This document shows, in pieces, positions 54,346 through 63,702 of a DNA stretch of 64,000 nt (its first letter is position 1; each line of letters begins with the position of its first letter). The DNA comes from Rhodovastum sp963804495 (GTDB lineage Bacteria; Pseudomonadota; Alphaproteobacteria; Acetobacterales; Acetobacteraceae), in the NCBI GenBank assembly GCA_963804495.1, contig CAWDQN010000007.1, positions 102,308 to 166,307 on the forward strand, in the 5' to 3' direction. A program made the translations under genes and the position numbers. The notes under the pieces were generated by a model. It was not told the origin of the DNA and did not search any database. It saw only the letters and a list, made by a program, of their open reading frames with translations.

Positions 54346-55986
54346 ATGAAGTGCAAAGGCATCATCCCGCGTCGGACCTTTCGCCAACTCGGTGCAGGGC
54401 TTCTGGCTCTGGCGCTCGTTCCGGCCACAGCCCCGGCGCAATCCCCAACGAGCCTTGCCCCGGCGACGACGGCCGCCCGGTCATCAGCAACTGATGCAAC
54501 GGGCGCAGTACCCCCCACAACCGACACGCCGCCGGTCCGCCTGAACTTACCGTCAGCGAGTGAGGACATGAACCTCGCAGCCAATCCTCGCGCGATGAGC
54601 GGCCTCTTTTATTCCGGGCTGTTGCAACAGGCGTTGGGGCTGAGCCCGGACTTACCGGTCAAGGTTGGAGGGATCGTTGATTTCGGCGGCAATTGGCTCG
54701 CGTCAGGCGGCCTCAAACCAAAATCTGTGACGGGAGATTTTGTGTTGGGCCTTGGTGTTGATATCGATATGGCGAGACTTATCAATTCTCCTGGCGCGGA
54801 GTTTTATGCTGGCTTCCTTGAATACCAGGGGGGAATGAGTAACCAGCAGGCCGGTTCAGTTCAATTATACGACAACCTAGGTGTCCAGACGGAGTTCAGC
54901 CGCCAGGAGCTTTATGAACTCTGGTGGCGACAGAAATTATTTGGCGATAAGCTGATCATAAAAATAGGCAAGATCAACGCCACCGGTGAATTCAATCAGG
55001 TGTTAATTTCCGCCCCAATACCGCAAGCCAATCTGGGAGAATGGACGATCAGCGATCTCCTATATGCGCCGTCTGGTTTGAACCCCACGCTCTTCGGCAG
55101 ATTGCCTTCATACCCCAACCCTGCCTGGGGCGCGATCATATCGGTCTTACCCAGCAACGCGTTCTATGCCTCTTATGGGATCTTCGATGGCAACGGGGCG
55201 CGGGGTGTGCAAACAGGCATAAGGGTCTGGCCAGACTTCAATGCCTACAAGTTCCAAATCGGCGAGGTCGGATACGCTTGGAGGCTCGCGGATGAAGGTA
55301 AGCCGGGCCGGTTCGGGGCCGGCGTCTGGGGTCAAACAGGGACACTTAGTACCGGCAATCTGAGCTTTGAGCATGGCGTGGTGAATGGCGTGGTGACGGA
55401 GAAAGGCGCCACGGGTTTTTATGCGTTTGCGTCACAGCGGCTTTGGTATCTAAATCCGGGCGCGGACCCGCGGGGGCTGGTCGGATTTCTCCAATTCGGG
55501 TATACGAATTCGCAAGCGACTAGTGTCACCCGCTATGTTGGCGGTGGACTCACCGCTCTGGGGCTCGTTCCGGGGCGGCCCGGTGATTCAGCCGGTGTCG
55601 GCCTCGCCTGGAGCACGCTAAATCCTGGTGCTTATGCTGGTTCCATCTTCTTTCCGGATGTGCCGGCGAACTATACCGCGACGACGCTGCGTCAGTCAGA
55701 GCTGATGTTGCAAACCAACTATCAGCTCAATCTGATTTCCGGGAAGCTCGCGGTCCAGGCTGCTTACACGGCCATTCCCACACCGGGGTACCGCCCCAAC
55801 ATTCCCTGGGCGAACATCTTTACGCTGCGCCTGGTGGTCGGTACTTTGAACCGGATGTCAGTTGGCGCTCCGCACATCATTTGCCCGACGGCGGGGCCAG
55901 GAGCGTTGCTGCTCGACGCTTCCGCAGCGAGCGGTACCCGTTGGAGGATACCGGTCGGTGGCTGGCGTAGAGTCCCGATGATGTGA
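54346..55986 (+). CDS. OprB-family carbohydrate-selective porin, altered C-terminus
   Basis: 546 residues from the ATG at 54346 (AGGAG upstream). A signal peptide (RTFRQLGAGLLALALVPATA PAQ) is followed by an outer-membrane beta-barrel: LFYSGLLQQALGLSPDLPVK, GVDIDMARLINSPGAEFYAG, LYELWWRQKLFGDKLIIKIG KINA, PIPQANLGEWTISDLLYAPS and LPSYPNPAWGAIISVLPSNA, characteristic of OprB (PF04966). Normal OprB ends in a terminal strand close to '..IFTLRLVVLF'. Here FTLRLVV is followed by about 55 non-homologous residues (GTLNRMSVGAPHIICPTAGP and beyond), so the 3' end was probably rearranged. Base composition is lower in GC than its neighbours. Uptake of sugars or acids into the periplasm is the family role. 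Confidence 0.85.
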   Translation: MKCKGIIPRRTFRQLGAGLLALALVPATAPAQSPTSLAPATTAARSSATDATGAVPPTTDTPPVRLNLPSASEDMNLAANPRAMSGLFYSGLLQQALGLSPDLPVKVGGIVDFGGNWLASGGLKPKSVTGDFVLGLGVDIDMARLINSPGAEFYAGFLEYQGGMSNQQAGSVQLYDNLGVQTEFSRQELYELWWRQKLFGDKLIIKIGKINATGEFNQVLISAPIPQANLGEWTISDLLYAPSGLNPTLFGRLPSYPNPAWGAIISVLPSNAFYASYGIFDGNGARGVQTGIRVWPDFNAYKFQIGEVGYAWRLADEGKPGRFGAGVWGQTGTLSTGNLSFEHGVVNGVVTEKGATGFYAFASQRLWYLNPGADPRGLVGFLQFGYTNSQATSVTRYVGGGLTALGLVPGRPGDSAGVGLAWSTLNPGAYAGSIFFPDVPANYTATTLRQSELMLQTNYQLNLISGKLAVQAAYTAIPTPGYRPNIPWANIFTLRLVVGTLNRMSVGAPHIICPTAGPGALLLDASAASGTRWRIPVGGWRRVPMM

Positions 55987-57719
55987 TTGATATCGGTGCG
56001 TCCCTATGATCAGGGTGTGCCGGCTTCCGGTTCTCCCATCAGAAATCAGGGCCGGGCATAACTGATCTTGAACAGTGCCTTTAGCGAACTCTCTGAGCTA
56101 AAACAGGAATTTGGAAAATTCAGGCCGATGTTGCACAAGGCTGCCCTGGACGTTCTCAATTCGTTTTTAATATTGGGTGGTTCGCAAACCTCACACTTCA
56201 ACTTGAGCAGTGTATTGCGACTACTCCCGGCAGCCTCCAAGCCGTTCAGTGCACATTGCGACTTTTACACTGACGCAAATCCGCAGCCGTATGGTTCCGC
56301 AGATACACGCCTCGGCTTGATACAAATTCGCATGGCGGCCCATCTCACGCCGCCGGCTTCCACCTGATGGAACAGCCGATCGAGGGGATTTTCCTGGATC
56401 AGACGCCATGGCCGATTCGGACCGTGCGTGGTAGCGCTGGCCGGAGACATCCGAACGGTAGGAAGCCAGCGCCGCAATGCGCCCGCATTGCGCGAAGAGG
56501 CTCCGATAAACTGCACGCATAAGTTGTGACTGCCGAGTGAATGTGGCTGTCGATCGCACTTTGTCGAACTACCCTACCAAGCCGTTGGCTCCAGTCAGCG
56601 ATTTGACGGCCGGGTATAAAACGGGGTATTTGCCGATTGGATCGGCAAATTATGTCAGAAATCCAAATAATTGGTTCAAAAACGTGCCTGACATCCCCTC
56701 CGCCAATCTTTGCTTATAACATCTTGAAAAGAAATGCTCTTTTCTGAGCGGTCGATTTTTAACCCCCAAACCTACCCCCAACGGCACGCCGGCTACCCCC
56801 CCGCCGATCAACCCGCATCGGCGGAGGCGTGATCCGCAGTGGCGCGGCCAATTGGTGTCGCGCCGATCGAATTGGCCGCGCGCCGCATGGGGTGTGGCTA
56901 TCTTGCAACGGCTGCCGGTCCTTGGTGGCTTCGCTACGGAATGGCCGCGCGCACGGCCTGGACGGCGGCGGCCTTGTAGTCCGTCATTTTCATGCCGTGG
57001 AGCCTCCTGGGGTGGTTGGGGCGCTGTCGGGTAGGTGATAGCGGGGCACAAGCCAGAAGCCGCAGGCGGCGCCTGAGCCAACCTCCGCCCCAAGCGCCGG
57101 GTCATCGGATGCGATATCGGCACCGGGGCGCGCAACCACCTCGCTTATTTTTCTTTTCCCGTCTTTCCCTTGGCTTTCCATGCGGGACGCTCGGAACGGT
57201 CGGAATAGTGAGGGAATCCCCCACTTTCACGTGTTCCGACATGTGCGGGAGGAGCGGGACAGGTCGGAACTGTGCAGCCACGGCCATACGTTGGACGTGT
57301 TTCAGGTCGAGAACCTTGGGTGTGCGATCGGTAGATTGGCTGGGCCGGCTGCCAGCCAAGTCGCCCCACACCAGGAAGAACGAACCGAGAACCTTGAACC
57401 TGTGATGCAAGTTGTGTATATAACCAGCTTACGGAATCAGCCGTAACAAGCCTATGGTCCGCCGAGCTCAAGGCCTGTTACGGCAGCCCCACCCGAGCAA
57501 GGAGGCTAGATGCCGCGAGGCCCGCGAGTTCGAAATCCTGCTAGCCGATGTGATCGGCAACGCCGTGAAGGTAGGGCGGTTGTCCAGTGGGCTTGAGACT
57601 GAGGAGTCGCAAGAACCGTCCGGAATGGTCCAGAGCGGCCATTCCGGTGCGAAGGCACGGGCAGAGAGTATGATCAAGGAGGCGCGCGGTGCGGGGGCAA
57701 AGACGGCCGCTGCGGCGCG
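55987..57719. other. Region of about 1.7 kb without a supported gene
   Basis: Several open frames of 60-160 codons overlap on both strands, but none shows a family, a good start site or consistent coding composition. On the minus strand near 56992 a short frame (MKMTDYKAAAVQAVRAAIP, then stop) has a strong AGGAGG site and may be the start of a decayed gene. The segment 57120-57450 is mixed in composition. It is probably a mosaic scar left by mobile elements. Confidence 0.4.
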
Positions 57720-57725
57720 GTGAGG

Positions 57726-58199
57726 ATGATGGCAACCGTTTTTGATGTAGCCAAGTACATTCTGAAAATTTCTGGCGGTATGACTGCCATGAAGTTGCAG
57801 AAGCTTGTCTATTACGCGCAGGCTTGGTCCCTGGCTTGGCGTGAGCGGCCTCTGTTTGATGAAGAGATTCAGGCGTGGTCGGGCGGCCCTGTGTCGCCAG
57901 ACCTGTACAGTCGCCATCGTGGCATGTTCATGGTTACTGAGGTCATTGTGCCGGATGGCGACATTGGTCGTCTTGATGACGAAGATCAAGCCACCATTAA
58001 TCGTGTTGTCGAGTTCTATGGCAAGCACACCGCTCAGTGGTTGAGCGATCTTTCTCACTTGGAAACTCCTTGGCGGAATGCACGTGAGCGTGGCAATGCG
58101 CCGCCTGGCGCCCAATGCGTTGAAATCATCACCTTGGCTGACATGTCAGAATATTATAGTGGATTGATGGCCGATGTCGCCACCCCGGCCGTCTCGTAA
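57726..58199 (+). CDS. Panacea-domain (DUF4065, SocA/GepA-like) antitoxin
   Basis: 157 residues from the ATG at 57726 (a GTG two codons earlier is also in frame). The domain begins FDVAKYILKISGGMTAMKLQKLVYYAQAWSLAW split over two helices, then PLFDEEIQAWSGGPVSPDLY and VVEFYGKHTAQWLSDLSH LETPW. This is the Panacea fold used as a chaperone-like antitoxin for many unrelated toxins (PanAT systems). A short overlapping downstream gene is the natural candidate partner. Confidence 0.85.
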   Translation: MMATVFDVAKYILKISGGMTAMKLQKLVYYAQAWSLAWRERPLFDEEIQAWSGGPVSPDLYSRHRGMFMVTEVIVPDGDIGRLDDEDQATINRVVEFYGKHTAQWLSDLSHLETPWRNARERGNAPPGAQCVEIITLADMSEYYSGLMADVATPAVS

Positions 58200-58440
58200 A
58201 GAGGCGCGGGCGGCTCGCGCGCATTTAAATGAAATAAGAGAGCAAGAAAAGAAAATTCGCGTAATTGCGAAATTGCCTGTGACCATTTCTGGTGGTCCAA
58301 GACTGGAAAGGGAGCCAGAGGACCCGACGGGCGCCCCTCGTGCCGAGGTAAACCCGGCCCAGATATGGTCTATGAAAATGACGTGGTGTGCCTCTAAGAG
58401 CCCGTCTCGGAACTTTATCGGAACGGACGCAACCCATTGA
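58174..58440 (+). CDS. Small gene overlapping the Panacea antitoxin, cut by a MITE
   Basis: Starts at ATG 58174, 26 bp inside the antitoxin's 3' end, indicating coupling. It reads RKEARAARAHLNEIREQEKK, IRVIAKLPVTISGGP and QIWSMKMTWCASKSP. From about 58395 the frame is inside the MITE inverted repeat (KSPSRNFIGTDATH), so the native C-terminus is lost. It may be the remainder of the toxin of the PanAT-like pair; the N-terminal segment is too short to identify a fold. Confidence 0.45.
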   Translation: MSPPRPSRKEARAARAHLNEIREQEKKIRVIAKLPVTISGGPRLEREPEDPTGAPRAEVNPAQIWSMKMTWCASKSPSRNFIGTDATH

Positions 58441-58554
58441 CTTGCTTGGTTCGGCCCTGGTCCGCGGCAGCGGGGCTGCAGGCGGGCTGGAGCTTACACA
58501 TCTGAAAATGCTTGCATTCCGCTCGTTCCCCTTGAGTTCCGAGACGGGCTCTTA
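58395..58554. repeat. MITE-like element with perfect terminal inverted repeats
   Basis: 160 bp. TAAGAGCCCGTCTCGGAACT at 58395-58414 and its perfect reverse complement AGTTCCGAGACGGGCTCTTA at 58535-58554. The interior has no coding capacity. The outer TA...TA suggests a TA target duplication, as with Tc1/mariner-type or IS630-type transposases. No full-length parental element is seen in the window. Confidence 0.85.
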
Positions 58555-59732
58555 GAAACTATGATCAAGGCTCTGCCCTGGCCCTTCCATCTTTTGCAAC
58601 GCCTCGCGCACCTCCATCAATACCCGCCCGGCCCAGTTCTCCCCGGCGCCGTCCCGGCCGATCCCCCAGAACGGCTCGAACGGCGGATCCTCGATCAAGT
58701 CCGCCGTCCCGGTCGCCAGCAGGCGCTGGCCAAGCTCGGGGTTCTGCGTGAACTTCGCCAGATCCGCCCGCCGCATGATGTCGAGTTGCACCGCCGCCCA
58801 GTCCGACCGCGGGGTCTCGCCCGACTGCAGAAACCACGACCTCGCGGCAGCCGGGCGCCGCGGATCCGGATTGGCCGCCAACTGCTTGGCCGCTGCCGGC
58901 GTCTCCGCCGCCCGAATGGCGGCGCGATAGGCCGGGTTGAACGATTTCTGCGCCTGGAAGAAATGTTCCACGGTCGGCCACACCTCGCCGTCGATCGTGA
59001 TCGGCGAGGGGTAAAAATGCGACAGGAAGCCAAACTCCGCCCGGTCGCGAGCGAAATAGCGGATGCTGCCGTCGCGAAGCGGCGGGCTGGCCGGCTCCGC
59101 CGCCATCGGGGCCGCGCCGCCCAGGCCGGCGCGCAGGCGCATCCACATATCCGCCATCAACGCGCCCGGGATCGTCTTGCTTTCGCGTCGCGGACGATGG
59201 ATCAGCGGGCGATCCCCGGTAGCGAGCAGAGCGTCGCGCGCGCCGGCATGCTGGGTGAACTTCGCGCGGCAAGCCGCAAGCATCAGCGCGTGGTGGCCCG
59301 GCCCGCCCACCGCATAGGTCTCGCCGCCATAGTCGAAACTCGCGCGCTCCGGCAGCGCCGCGGCGGCGCGCTTCGCCGGCTTGCCCCACAACGTGGCGAT
59401 GCGGGCACGATCGGCGTCGCCATCGAACTTCAGCCCCTGCCAGAATCCTTCCACGCTGGCATAGGCCATGCCGTTGAGCATGAATGGCGTGTGCGCCAGG
59501 TTGCTGACCGGCTGCCAGCGCGGCTCGACCTGATCGAACACGATGTTGTGATCGGCTCGCGACAGGCCTCGGCGCGCAGGCCGAGGTCGCGCAGGGCGCC
59601 GCCGTTGGCCGATCCGCCATCAAAATGGAATACATGCCCCCTGGCAGTCTCGCGCCAGATGGCGAACGCCGCGCGCTCGGCCTCGCTCTCCGGCGACAGG
59701 ATCAGGTGTCCGGGTTTCAGGATCACCCGCAT
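58552..59732 (-). CDS. Tandem NADAR-domain protein (frameshift near 59552)
   Basis: The N-terminal part from the ATG at 59732 (MRVILKPGHLILSPESEAER, AFAIWRETARGHVFHFDGGS) continues, across one missing base near 59551-59556, into VFDQVEPRWQPVSNLAHTPF. Two NADAR-like domains follow: AYASVEGFWQGLKFDGDADR with GPGHHALMLAACRAKFTQHA, and FGFLSHFYPSPITIDGEVWP TVEHFFQAQKSFNPAYRAAI with RADLAKFTQNPELGQRLLAT GTADLIED. NADAR enzymes are ADP-ribose-linked hydrolases; one class removes ADP-ribose from guanine bases in DNA (DarT-type systems). The total is about 393 residues. Two domains in one chain is unusual. The E of TVEHFF and the K of QAQKSF, catalytic in the family, are present in the second domain. 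Confidence 0.8.
58565..58581. repeat. Dispersed palindrome, diverged copy 9
   Basis: TCAAGGCTCTGCCCTGG at the very 3' end of the NADAR gene, overlapping its last codons. This shows that the repeat family can overlap coding DNA at gene ends. Confidence 0.5.
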
Positions 59733-60010
59733 GGCGCGCCGTCCACGGCGCCCGAGGCGCTGTCGGTGTCGGTGTCGGCCGCAAACACGGCTCTGCCCTG
59801 GCGACCGGCAAGCTGCCAGGACTCGGGCGGGCCGCAGAACGTCCAATGCTCGTCGCCAGCAAGCGCCATCGCTTTCAGCGCCTCCCTTTCCTCGCTCAGG
59901 CCATCGAACCCCTCGGTGATCCGCTCGCGAGCAGGACGGGAAGGCCGCCCGGGCCAATCCACCGCCGCCACGCGACCGAGCCAGGACGGGCGACTACGCG
60001 TCGTCGGCAA
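59723..60010 (-). CDS. Small hypothetical protein upstream of NADAR
   Basis: 95 residues, its stop overlapping the NADAR start by ten bases. It reads RPSWLGRVAAVDWPGRPSRP, ARERITEGFDGLSEEREALK and MALAGDEHWTFCGPPESWQL. No family recognised. Its N-terminus abuts the transposase fragment at 60000, so it may be truncated. The translational overlap suggests it belongs with the NADAR gene. Confidence 0.4.
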   Translation of the reverse strand: MPTTRSRPSWLGRVAAVDWPGRPSRPARERITEGFDGLSEEREALKAMALAGDEHWTFCGPPESWQLAGRQGRAVFAADTDTDSASGAVDGAPCG

Positions 60011-60250
60011 ACGTCAGCCCACCCGTAAGCCGCGCCTCGCCGCCATGACCGCCACCGAGATCAGCGAAGCCCTCGCCAGGCTCGGCGTTCTTCATCAAAC
60101 CACGCTGCCGTACAGCCCGTACGTCAATGGCAAGCAAGAGACCTTCTGGGGGCAGATCGAAGGCCGTCTCATGGCAATGCTGGAAGGCGTCGATGATCTG
60201 ACTCTGGCAAAACTCGACGAAGCGACACAGGCCTGGGCGGCGCATTGCAG
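60000..60250 (+). pseudogene. Integrase-core (DDE) transposase fragment
   Basis: The plus strand reads KPRLAAMTATEISEALARLG, VLHQTTLPYSPYVNGKQETF, WGQIEGRLMAMLEGVDDLTL and AKLDEATQAWA. 'LP.YSPY.NGKQE.FW....G.L' is the catalytic-Glu region of an rve/DDE integrase core (IS481- or Mu-like). Neither end of the gene is present. Confidence 0.65.
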
Positions 60251-60516
60251 CAGCGACTGCGCGAGCATGCGATCGACCACGGGGTGCTTGGGTTCATTGC
60301 TGAAACCCTACCTCAGAACGAGCGGATGCTACGCTTGGCCAAATCCGGCGCCGGCCGCACTAAAGTCGAGTACGACGAAGAGGGTGTGAGGGTCACGACT
60401 TGGTTTTCAAAACAAGATCAGGGTGTATGCCACAGCATGCCGCAAATCACTGACGGATTAACTCCACTGCGTATATCTTCTGAGCTTGACTTTCCGCCGG
60501 TGATTCCACGTGCGCA

Positions 60517-60798
60517 TCAGACCAGCGCCCAGAAGATATCCTCGGTGGCGATGAAGCGGAGGGCGTCTTCGAGCGGCAGGACGGTGCGGCCGAACGGGCC
60601 GGTGGGTGACCAGCATTCCTTCTTGAGTGACCAGTAGAGCACCTCGACGCGATCGTTGTCGGCGTTCGGGCGCAGGCGTGCGACCGGCGCCCCGGAGGCG
60701 GCGTGGTAGAGCGAGTAGCCGCGGTTGCGGCGCTCGACCAGCACAGCGCCGCGGCTGAAGGTAAAGCGCTCGATGCGCTGGACGATGCCGTCGGTCAT
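60517..60798 (-). CDS. Small hypothetical protein next to an IS701-like transposase
   Basis: 93 residues from the ATG at 60798. FTFSRGAVLVERRNRGYSLY HAASGAPVARLRPN and WSPTGPFGRTVLPLEDALRF IATEDIFW are a conserved pattern I have seen in short hypotheticals of Rhizobiales and Acetobacteraceae. No function is known. It is divergent from the transposase gene with a 44-bp spacer, so it may be carried by that element or be its target region. Confidence 0.55.
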   Translation of the reverse strand: MTDGIVQRIERFTFSRGAVLVERRNRGYSLYHAASGAPVARLRPNADNDRVEVLYWSLKKECWSPTGPFGRTVLPLEDALRFIATEDIFWALV

Positions 60799-60842
60799 GC
60801 ACACTATATTATAGGTGGCCTGGGGACGGCGCATCGCCACGA

Positions 60843-62298
60843 ATGAGCGAAGCAACGGCGCGGCTTGCGACACGGGCGTCGTTCGATTCTACGGATTCGA
60901 TGACACCCGATCGCATCCCTGCCGCCCCCATTTCCTCCGGCGGCATCACCGTGCCGTCGCTGCTGGTGACCTGGCTGGTGCCATTCCGCGACTGTTTCAC
61001 CGCGCCGGTCTGGCAGCGCGTGCTGGTCCTGGTGGCCGGCGCGGTGCTGGCACCAGGCCAGCGGACGGTCAGCGCCGCCTTGCGGGTGATGGGGCTGGCC
61101 GACCAACCGGGCTTCGGCCGCTTCCACGAAGTCCTGAGCGAGGCGCGCTGGAATTCGCACGCCATGGCACGCAGACTGCTCGTTCATCTGCTCGACGCCT
61201 TGCTGCCGACTGGCGAGGTGGTGATCGGCATCGACGACACCATCGAGCGGCGCTGGGGGCCGAACATCGCGGCCCGCGGCATCTACCGCGATCCGGTGCG
61301 CTCCTCGCGCGGCTTCTTCGTCAAGACCAGCGGCCTGCGCTGGCTGTCGCTTATGGTGGTGCTGCCGGTGCCGTGGGCGAAGCGGCGCTGGGCGCTGCCG
61401 TTCCTGACCATCCTGGCGCCGTCCCAACGCAGCAACGAGAAACGGGGCCGGCGCCACAAGCCGCTGACCCGCTGGGCAATCCAGGCAATTCTGCAAACGC
61501 GGCGCTGGCTGCCAGGCCGCCGCATCACCATCGTCGGCGATAGCAGCTTCGCCACCCTCGAACTGATCGCCGCGGTCCGCCGTCACGTCCGTCTGATCAC
61601 TCGCCTGCGGCTTGATGCAAACCTGTTCGCGCCGGCCCCGCCTCGCCGGCCCGGCCAGCGCGGTCGTGCGCCGCTGAAAGGCAAGCGTCTGCCGAAGCTC
61701 AGCGCCATCCTGGAAAACCCAGCAACCGCCTGGACGAAGCTACAGGTGACCGACTGGTATGGCGGCGAGACAAGGCTGGTCGAGATCGTCTCCGGCACCG
61801 CGGTCTGGTACCATGCCGGCCTGCCGCCGGCGCCCATCCGCTGGGTGCTGGTGCGCGACCCGTCCGGCCAGCGCGAGCCGCAGGCCTTCCTCAGCACCAA
61901 CCTCGACGACACGCCGGCGGACATCCTCAACTGCTTCGTCTCGCGCTGGCGGGTGGAGACGACGTTTCAGGAAGTCCGTCGCCATCTCGGCGTCGAGACC
62001 CAGCGGCAATGGTCGGACCTGGCCATCCTGCGCACCACCCCCGCACTGCTTGGGTTGTTCTCGCTGGTGACGCTATGGGCCGACCAATTGATGCGGGCAC
62101 CGACCACCGCCCTGCGCCCGCGCGGGGCTGCCTGGTACGCCAAGCAGGAGCCCACCTTCAGCGATGCCATCGCCGCGGTCCGCCGGGCACTTTGGTGCCC
62201 ACCGCATTTTTCAATGTCCCGGCCGGGCAAGGAACGTCATCGAAATTCCCACGACTCTCCTGCACAGTCTCGTCGACACCGTGTGCTACGCCGCCTGA
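60843..62298 (+). CDS. IS701-like DDE transposase (frameshift near the 3' end)
   Basis: About 485 residues. N-terminal PSLLVTWLVPFRDCFTAPVW, then catalytic D in EVVIGIDDTIERRWG, second D in ITIVGDSSFATLEL, and the C-terminal E in RWRVETTFQEVRRHLGVETQ RQWSD. The pattern 'GIDDT.ERRWG..I.ARGIYRDPVRSS' marks the DDE_5/IS701-like group. The frame is open to 62393, but the family's ending (ARNVIEIPTTLLHSLVDTVC YAA, stop at 62298) lies one frame on; dropping one G of GGG at 62225-62227 restores it. Its 3' end is 32 bp from the end of the inverted IS21-type copy. Confidence 0.8.
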
Positions 62299-62825
62299 CA
62301 ACTCAAAACCTCCGCCACCCGACGCTACGCCTCAGCGCTCACGGAAACGGACCCACTTCTGCTCATGGGAATGGACCCAGCAAGTGCGCATGAGTTTGTG
62401 GTCAGATGGCCTGATCGGTCGGTAGCGGGCGTGGTCGGCGGCAAATTTTCCTTTGTCTGCCCAGGCGCCATGCCTGCCGCCGGGGCGTGCACCGACGGAG
62501 ACCCGGGGATGAAGGCGGTCAGGTGTTGTCGCGGGTCACGGCCCGGGCAGCACGTCGCGTCCTGTCACGGCGAGACGGGCACGCCCCCGGCGGCTGCCGG
62601 GTCGGGAGGAGTCGGCAGCGCTGACGTGGCTCAGCGGCCCGACCACGCGATCGATCGTGACGTGGCTGCTGCCAAACCTCAGCCTTTCGTTCGACGCCGC
62701 GCGGCGAGCGCGCGTCGAATTGTCGGGACGCCTTCCGTCCCGACGCCACCTATGGGCCACGGCGTGCGAGGCGGGTCAAAGGCGCCGCGCGCCTGCTTGC
62801 GCGGCGGGAGCGGAGCTACGCGCAG

Positions 62826-62847
62826 AAAATCGGCGCTGGCCGATTTT
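62826..62847 (-). terminator. Hairpin after istB, copy 2
   Basis: AAAATCGGC-GCTG-GCCGATTTT, the reverse complement of the terminator at 37789-37810. Confidence 0.75.
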
Positions 62848-62931
62848 CGAGCATGGCGAGCAGCTGCCCTTTGACGCGCCTTGCGCGCCGTGGCACCCCT
62901 CGGCGCTGCGGCGGTGGTGTTGCCGGGGCCT

Positions 62932-63702
62932 TCAGGTTTTGGTGGTGCGGCGCGCCGGTGTTGGCGACGCCGGTGTCGGAGGCTCCGGGCTGCGCAGGGA
63001 CGGGCCGTTGATGCGGATGGTGATGCAGTGGTGCTGCAGGCGATCGAGCAGCGCATCGACCAGCGGCTTCTTGTCGAACAGCTCGTACCAGTCGGACAGT
63101 TCGAGGTTGGTGGTGATGATCGTCGAGACCCGGTTGTAGCGTTGGTCCATCAGACGAAAGAATGCGTTTGATTGTTCCGGCTTGATTGTCAGGTAGCTTA
63201 GCTCGTCAATCAGCAAGGGCTGCATGCGACTCAGCTGGGCCAGCAGCCGTGTGGTGGTGCGGTCTGCCAGAGAGGCATAGAGTTCATCGAGCAGGACTTG
63301 AGCATTGATGAAGCGGCCACGGTAGCCATTGAGGCAGGCCTCGCGCAACAAACCGATTGCCAAGCCGGTTTTACCGGTGCCGGGTTTGCCGATGAGCAGG
63401 ACGTTGTCGGTCCGGCGCAGGAAGTCCAGCCCGGCCAGCGTCTGGATCTGCGCGCGGCTGACGCCAGGCTGTCGATCGAACGGGAAGCTGTCGAGTGACC
63501 ACCGCCATGGCAGACGCGCCTGTCCCAGACGATACGCCAGGCTGCGTTCGCGGCGGGACGCGGCCTCCTGTCCGAGCAGCCGGTACAGCAGCTCGGGTCC
63601 AGCGATCGCTTCGCGCTCGGCGCGTTCGATCTCGGCGTCGAGTGCCTCGGCCATGCCGTGCAGGCGCAACTGGGCGATCAGCGCGCGCAGCTTGTCATGC
63701 AT
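62932..63702 (-). CDS. istB: IS21 transposition helper ATPase IstB (copy 2)
   Basis: 256 residues, identical to the protein at 36934-37704: GKPGTGKTGLAIGLL Walker A, PLLIDELSYL Walker B. It overlaps the istA gene upstream by eight bases. Full identity over 771 bp means recent transposition, gene conversion or an assembly artefact. Confidence 0.95.
   Translation of the reverse strand: MHDKLRALIAQLRLHGMAEALDAEIERAEREAIAGPELLYRLLGQEAASRRERSLAYRLGQARLPWRWSLDSFPFDRQPGVSRAQIQTLAGLDFLRRTDNVLLIGKPGTGKTGLAIGLLREACLNGYRGRFINAQVLLDELYASLADRTTTRLLAQLSRMQPLLIDELSYLTIKPEQSNAFFRLMDQRYNRVSTIITTNLELSDWYELFDKKPLVDALLDRLQHHCITIRINGPSLRSPEPPTPASPTPARRTTKT

Noticed and set aside
56046..57446. Several overlapping open frames after the porin
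   Set aside because: Frames overlap on opposite strands without any conserved pattern; treated as a non-coding mosaic region.
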